From positions 1 through 18,575 of the forward strand of contig CAMAWZ010000010.1 in assembly GCA_945861995.1 (NCBI GenBank): a stretch of 18,575 nucleotides of DNA, read 5' to 3'. Position numbers and translations under genes: made by a program. Positions 14,962 through 18,575 of this stretch are shown here, piece after piece. The notes under the pieces were generated by a model, which was not told the DNA's origin, ran no database searches, and saw nothing but the letters and a program-made list of their open reading frames with translations. Every line of letters begins with the position of its first letter. Position 1 is the first letter of the stretch. Source of the DNA: Pseudorhodobacter antarcticus. Its GTDB lineage: Bacteria; Pseudomonadota; Alphaproteobacteria; Rhodobacterales; Rhodobacteraceae.

Positions 14962-16296
14962 ATGACCCAGCGCCCCACTGTCACCCGCTTTGCCCCATCG
15001 CCCACTGGCTATATCCATGTGGGCAATCTGCGCACCGCTTTGATGAACTATATGATCGCCCGCAAAACGGGTGGCACGTTCATTTTGCGGTTGGATGACA
15101 CCGATCAGGAACGTTCCAAACAGGAATATGCCGATGGGATCATGACCGATCTAGACTGGCTGGGCCTGCATTGGGACAGGGTTGAAAAGCAATCCCTGCG
15201 CATGGATCGCTACCACGAGGCGGCAGATGGCCTGCGCGCGGCGGCGCGGTTTTATGAGTGCTTTGAAACGCCAGTTGAACTGGACTTGAAGCGCAAAAAA
15301 CAGCTGAACATGGGCAAGCCGCCCGTATACGACCGCGCGAGTTATCGGCTGGATGATGACGCGCGCGCGGCGATGCGCGCCGAGGGGCGCGAGGGCTATT
15401 GGCGGTTTTTGCTGGATCAGCAGCGGATTGAATGGGCGGATGGGATTCTGGGCGACATCTCGATTGATGCGGCTTCGGTGTCTGACCCTGTGCTGATCCG
15501 CGCCGATGGGCAGGTGCTGTATACGTTTGCAAGCTCGGTCGATGATATCGACATGGGTGTGACGTTTATCGTGCGCGGGGCCGATCACGTGACCAACACC
15601 GCCACGCAAATTCAGATTATGCAGGCGATGGGCGGTACCCCGCCAAACTTTGCCCACCATTCGCTGCTGACAGGCGCGGGGGGCGAGGAATTGTCGAAAC
15701 GCCTTGGCACGCTGTCTTTGCGCGATCTGCGCGCGCGCGGGGTAGAGCCGCTGGCCCTGCTATCGCTGATGGCGCGGCTTGGGTCGTCCAAACCCGTGGA
15801 ACTGGCGGCTTCGATGCAAGATTTGATCGACGGGTTCGATGTGGGCAGCTTTGGCGCGGCCCCAACCAAGTTTGACGCCGAGGATCTGTTCCCGCTGACC
15901 CGCGCGCATGTGCAATCTTTGCCGCTGCCCGCCGTGGCAGATAAAATCAAAGCGCTGGGCGTGCCTGACGCGCTGGCCGAAGGGTTCTGGGCCGTTGCCA
16001 AGGCCAATATCACCGTGCTGGATGATTTGTCCAAATGGTGGGAATTGCTGCGCGATGGGGCTACGCCCTTGGTGGCCGACGAAGACCGCGACTTTGTGAA
16101 AACCGCCTTTGATATGCTGCCGCCTCAGCCGTGGAGCCACGCCACTTGGGGCGAGTGGACGGCGGCGGTAAAGGAAGCTACGGGCCGCAAAGGCGGCGCG
16201 CTGTTCCGCCCGCTTCGCCGCGCGATTACGGGGCTGGACGCTGGCCCCGAAATGGCCGATGTGCTGCCGCTGCTGCAAAAGCGCCCGCAGCTTTAG
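14962..16296 (+). CDS. gltX: Glutamyl-tRNA synthetase
   Basis: GluRS charges tRNA-Glu (and in many alphaproteobacteria also tRNA-Gln, later amidated). The 444-residue product has the class I catalytic core: RFAPSPTGYIHVGN at 9-22, where HVGN stands for the HIGH motif, LRLDDTD at 42-48, and GEELSKR at 241-247 for the KMSKS motif. The C-terminal part is the all-helical anticodon-binding domain. The ATG at 14962 is chosen over the one at 14953 because GAAGGA (14948-14953) lies eight bases before it, and the earlier ATG overlaps that ribosome binding site. Many alphaproteobacteria carry two GluRS genes; which of the two this is cannot be settled here. A strong terminator follows. Confidence 0.95.
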   Translation: MTQRPTVTRFAPSPTGYIHVGNLRTALMNYMIARKTGGTFILRLDDTDQERSKQEYADGIMTDLDWLGLHWDRVEKQSLRMDRYHEAADGLRAAARFYECFETPVELDLKRKKQLNMGKPPVYDRASYRLDDDARAAMRAEGREGYWRFLLDQQRIEWADGILGDISIDAASVSDPVLIRADGQVLYTFASSVDDIDMGVTFIVRGADHVTNTATQIQIMQAMGGTPPNFAHHSLLTGAGGEELSKRLGTLSLRDLRARGVEPLALLSLMARLGSSKPVELAASMQDLIDGFDVGSFGAAPTKFDAEDLFPLTRAHVQSLPLPAVADKIKALGVPDALAEGFWAVAKANITVLDDLSKWWELLRDGATPLVADEDRDFVKTAFDMLPPQPWSHATWGEWTAAVKEATGRKGGALFRPLRRAITGLDAGPEMADVLPLLQKRPQL

Positions 16297-16318
16297 CCAT
16301 TTGTGAACATCTGTTATG

Positions 16319-16349
16319 AAAGGCCTGCCCACAGTTTGGGCGGGCCTTT
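16319..16349 (+). terminator. Intrinsic terminator after gltX
   Basis: AAAGGCCTGCCC (16319-16330) pairs with GGGCGGGCCTTT (16338-16349) over a seven-base loop: twelve pairs with one U-G wobble. The stem ends in TTT with TTs nearby. It lies 22 bp after the gltX stop and separates gltX from the gcv operon. Because the stem has A and T at its ends it would look similar from the other strand, but no minus-strand gene ends here. Confidence 0.85.
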
Positions 16350-16379
16350 GGCGTTATGCGGCAGGCCAGCGCCTTTGTC

Positions 16380-16409
16380 GCGAAAATTTGCAAAAGCGTC
16401 GATTTTCGC
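16380..16409. promoter_or_regulatory. Perfect 8-bp inverted repeat upstream of the gcv promoter
   Basis: GCGAAAAT (16380-16387) and ATTTTCGC (16402-16409) are exact inverted copies separated by 14 bp. The right arm ends two bases before the candidate -35 of the gcv operon. The arrangement suits a dimeric DNA-binding regulator; it has no T run and lies after the gltX terminator, so a terminator role is unlikely. No known regulator is assigned. Confidence 0.45.
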
Positions 16410-16411
16410 CC

Positions 16412-16440
16412 TTGCCCTTGGGCGCGGGGCTGGCTACCAA
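16412..16440 (+). promoter_or_regulatory. Candidate gcv operon promoter
   Basis: TTGCCC (16412-16417) and TACCAA (16435-16440) are separated by 17 bp. The -35 is fair and the -10 weak. The predicted start near 16447 would place the RNA 5' end just ahead of the glycine riboswitch, which supports the assignment. Confidence 0.38.
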
Positions 16441-16449
16441 TAGGGTGTC

Positions 16450-16590
16450 AGATCGGGAGAATTCGTTAAATCGAATGCCGAAGGAGCAACCGCCCCGGTA
16501 AACTCTCAGGCAAATGAACCGTTCTGGCTGCGAAACTCTGGAGAGTGGCTTCGGCCCGCCGAAGGGATAACGATCTCAGGCGCCGCCCCC
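16450..16590 (+). ncRNA. Tandem glycine riboswitch (gcvT element)
   Basis: Two glycine aptamers lie in tandem. The first has CGGGAGA (16454-16460), an ATTCG/CGAAT stem, the conserved GCCGAAGGAGCAA core (16477-16489) and AACTCTCAGGCAAA (16501-16514). The second has CTCTGGAGAG (16536-16545), a CTTCGG arm, GCCGAAGGGATAA (16558-16570) and GATCTCAGGC (16572-16581), with some departures from consensus. They are joined by a linker of about 20 bases. The position, directly before gcvT, is the normal one; glycine binding should switch on the cleavage genes. Exact ends are approximate. Confidence 0.93.
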
Positions 16591-16620
16591 TTATAGCGGG
16601 ATGGCAGGGACAGAGGGGGC
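16585..16620 (+). promoter_or_regulatory. Possible riboswitch expression-platform helix
   Basis: GCCCCC (16585-16590), right after the second aptamer, can pair with GGGGGC (16615-16620); CGCC (16581-16584) can add pairs with GGCG (16626-16629). The helix overlaps the 3' side of the aptamer at the CGCC, so it may compete with aptamer closure. No U run follows, so control is more likely at translation than by termination. Inference only. Confidence 0.35.
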
Positions 16621-16680
16621 ATCGAGGCGGGCGTTATGCCCAAACGATGCTGGCCTATGGCCGCAAGAACTGGGGGCGGT

Positions 16681-17808
16681 GTGACCAACACAAATACGCA
16701 GGAAAATAGCGCGCTTTTGCGTCTGCCGCTGCATGATCTGCATGTGGAACTGGGCGGCAAAATGGTGGGGTTTGCGGGCTATGATATGCCCGTGCAGTAC
16801 CCGATGGGGGTGATGGGCGAACATCTGCACACGCGCGCCAAGGCGGGGCTGTTTGATGTATCGCACATGGGGCAGATACTGGCCTATCCCACGGGAAACA
16901 TGGAAGAATTAGCGCTGGACTTGGAACGGCTGATGCCCATTGATGTGGCAGGCCTTGCCCCAATGCGGCAGCGCTACGGGATGCTGACACATGACGCGGG
17001 CGGGATTTTGGACGACCTGATGATTGCCCATCGCGGCGATCATTTCCTGATTGTTGTGAACGCGGCCTGCAAAGCGGCGGATTTTGCGCATTTGACGGGG
17101 CACTTGCGCCGCGCAAAGCTGACCATGTGTTCAGATAGGGCGCTGCTGGCGCTGCAAGGCCCAACAGCCGAGGCGGCACTGGCGCAAATTATCCCCGAAA
17201 CTGCCGCCATGCGCTTTATGGACGTAGCGATTTTCGCCGATATTTGGGTGTCGCGGTCGGGCTATTCGGGCGAAGATGGGTTTGAGATTTCGATCCCTGA
17301 GGCGCAGGCTTTGCCCTTTGCCCTCCGCCTGTTGGCGATGCAGGGGGTGGCCCCGATTGGTCTTGGCGCGCGCGATAGTTTGCGGCTAGAGGCGGGGATG
17401 CCGCTTTATGGCCACGATATTGATCACACGACGTCGCCCGTCGAGGCGGGGCTGGCTTGGGCCATTCAAAAGATACGCCGCACGGGCGGGGCGCGGGCAG
17501 GCGGATTTGCGGGGGCGGCACGGATTTTGGATGAATTATCCAATGGAACCAGCCGTTTGCGCGTGGGCCTGCGCCCCGATGGCCGCGCGCCGATGCGGGA
17601 AGGCGTGGCGCTGCTGGATGGCAATAGGCCGATTGGGCGCATCACATCGGGCGGGTTCAGCCCCACGCTGAACGCGCCCATTTCGATGGGCTATCTGCCG
17701 CCATGTTACGCCGAAATTGGCACGCAGATTGCGGGCGATTTGCGCGGAAAACCGACCCTGCTGCGCGTGTGCGCGCTGCCCTTTCACCCCACAAACTACA
17801 AAAGATAG
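16681..17808 (+). CDS. gcvT: Glycine cleavage system T protein (aminomethyltransferase)
   Basis: GcvT transfers the methylene group from aminomethylated lipoyl-GcvH to tetrahydrofolate and releases ammonia. The 375-residue product shows the family landmarks LPLHDLHVELGGKMVGFAG at 15-33, YDMPVQYP at 34-41, FDVSHMGQ at 58-65, GGILDD at 107-112 with the conserved catalytic Asp region, VVNAA at 125-129 and SRSGYSGEDGFEI at 191-203. The GTG at 16681 is chosen because GGGGGC lies just upstream and because the ATGs at 16636 and 16657 would add residues with no family counterpart; these remain possible. It is the first gene of gcvTHP under a glycine riboswitch, with gcvH 8 bp downstream. Confidence 0.95.
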   Translation: MTNTNTQENSALLRLPLHDLHVELGGKMVGFAGYDMPVQYPMGVMGEHLHTRAKAGLFDVSHMGQILAYPTGNMEELALDLERLMPIDVAGLAPMRQRYGMLTHDAGGILDDLMIAHRGDHFLIVVNAACKAADFAHLTGHLRRAKLTMCSDRALLALQGPTAEAALAQIIPETAAMRFMDVAIFADIWVSRSGYSGEDGFEISIPEAQALPFALRLLAMQGVAPIGLGARDSLRLEAGMPLYGHDIDHTTSPVEAGLAWAIQKIRRTGGARAGGFAGAARILDELSNGTSRLRVGLRPDGRAPMREGVALLDGNRPIGRITSGGFSPTLNAPISMGYLPPCYAEIGTQIAGDLRGKPTLLRVCALPFHPTNYKR

Positions 17809-17816
17809 GAGCGATC

Positions 17817-18176
17817 ATGAAATACACGAAAGACCACGAATGGCTGCGCGTTGAGGGCGATTTGGTGGTGGTTGGCATCACCGAACACGCGGCCACGCAA
17901 CTGGGCGATGTGGTGTTTGTTGAACTACCCGAAGTGGAAACGATGGTGACCACAGGTGACGAAGTTGTCGTGATTGAAAGCGTGAAAGCAGCATCAGATA
18001 TTTTGGCCCCGCTTGACGGCGAAATTGTCGATGTGAACCAAAAACTTGTGGATAATCCGGCACTTGTAAACGAAGATCCCACGGGTGTGGCATGGTTTTT
18101 CAAGATGCGGATCGATGATCTTTCCGTTTTGGATGACCTGATGGACGAAGACGAATATGCCGATTTGATCGGCTAA
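17817..18176 (+). CDS. gcvH: Glycine cleavage system H protein (lipoyl carrier)
   Basis: GcvH carries the lipoyl arm that shuttles the aminomethyl group between GcvP, GcvT and the L protein. The 119-residue product has normal length, the N-terminal YTKDHEWLRVEGD and the lipoylation site IESVKAAS with Lys57. AGGAG lies five bases before the ATG. It sits 8 bp after gcvT and 38 bp before gcvP, in one operon. Confidence 0.97.
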   Translation: MKYTKDHEWLRVEGDLVVVGITEHAATQLGDVVFVELPEVETMVTTGDEVVVIESVKAASDILAPLDGEIVDVNQKLVDNPALVNEDPTGVAWFFKMRIDDLSVLDDLMDEDEYADLIG

Positions 18177-18214
18177 CCATCGAAACTGAACGTACATTCA
18201 TAAAAGGTGCCGCT

Positions 18215-18575
18215 ATGGCTTTCACGCCTATTGCTTATAACCCCGACGATTTTGCAAACCGCCGTCATATCGGGCCATCCCCCGAAGAAATGGACGAAAT
18301 GCTGCGCGTGGTGGGCGCAGCAGATTTGGACGCGCTGATAGAGGAAACCGTGCCCGCCAGCATCCGCCAAGGCACGGCGCTGTCATGGCATCCGCTGTCT
18401 GAAAGCGATCTTTTGGCCAAAATGCGCGGGGTCGCGGCCAAGAACAAAGTGATGAGCAGCCTGATTGGGCAGGGCTATTACGGCACTGTGACCCCGCCCG
18501 CTATCCAGCGGAATATATTGGAAAATCCCGCGTGGTACACGGCCTATACCCCCTACCAACCCGAAATTGCCCAAG
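18215..18575 (+). CDS. gcvP: Glycine dehydrogenase (decarboxylating), P protein, N-terminal part
   Basis: GcvP is the PLP-dependent P protein that decarboxylates glycine and loads the aminomethyl group on GcvH. The first 120 codons are present and the gene runs off the right edge; the PLP lysine lies in the missing part. The visible segment has the expected FANRRHIGPSPEEMDEML start, the IRQGTALSWHPLSESDLL segment and the strongly conserved SLIGQGYYGTVTPPAIQRN and NPAWYTAYTPYQPEIAQ. AAGG lies about seven bases before the ATG. The start region indicates the single-chain form rather than the split alpha/beta form. Confidence 0.96.
   Translation, partial: MAFTPIAYNPDDFANRRHIGPSPEEMDEMLRVVGAADLDALIEETVPASIRQGTALSWHPLSESDLLAKMRGVAAKNKVMSSLIGQGYYGTVTPPAIQRNILENPAWYTAYTPYQPEIAQ

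Overview
The window looks like chromosomal, gene-dense DNA of an alphaproteobacterium, most probably a Rhodobacterales (roseobacter-type) organism. This is inferred from GC-rich codon use, the mreBCD-mrdA-rodA gene order, a roughly 445-residue glutamyl-tRNA synthetase, an FeS-type bacterial cryptochrome/photolyase, an apparently leaderless leucine leader peptide and a glycine-riboswitch-controlled gcvTHP operon. No insertion sequence, phage gene, tRNA, rRNA or CRISPR array was seen, and no gene-free stretch exceeds about 215 bp.

Layout. (1) 1-5073, minus strand: the elongasome cluster mreB-mreC-mreD-mrdA-rodA; rodA runs off the left edge. The genes are tightly packed (ATGA overlap mreC/mreD, 9-bp gaps around mrdA). 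A hairpin lies in the probable mreB 5' leader. (2) 5229-7394, minus strand: a DUF1801 protein and glutamine-dependent NAD+ synthase nadE. (3) 7522-9006, plus strand: an exported protein made almost wholly of twenty 23-residue MORN repeats, convergent with (4) 9003-11173, minus strand: an SDR oxidoreductase coupled by a GTGA overlap to an FeS-BCP/CryB-type photolyase. (5) 11376-13131, plus strand: a leucine attenuation region (leaderless 30-aa leader peptide with four consecutive Leu codons, then a hairpin) and leuA. (6) 13144-14874, minus strand: a family-2-type glycosyltransferase with a C-terminal domain resembling a decayed methyltransferase. (7) 14962-16349, plus strand: gltX and a strong intrinsic terminator. 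(8) 16380-18575, plus strand: an inverted repeat, a candidate promoter, a tandem glycine riboswitch and gcvT-gcvH-gcvP (gcvP cut by the right edge).

How it fits together: the left block builds the lateral-wall peptidoglycan machine. The rest is mostly housekeeping metabolism (NAD, leucine, Glu-tRNA, glycine/one-carbon), with two RNA-based feedback circuits: translation-coupled attenuation for leucine and a riboswitch for glycine. The least understood parts are the 20-MORN protein, the SDR-cryptochrome pair and the glycosyltransferase fusion. I found no clear evidence of an entirely new system. The most instructive regulatory element is the leaderless leu leader and attenuator.
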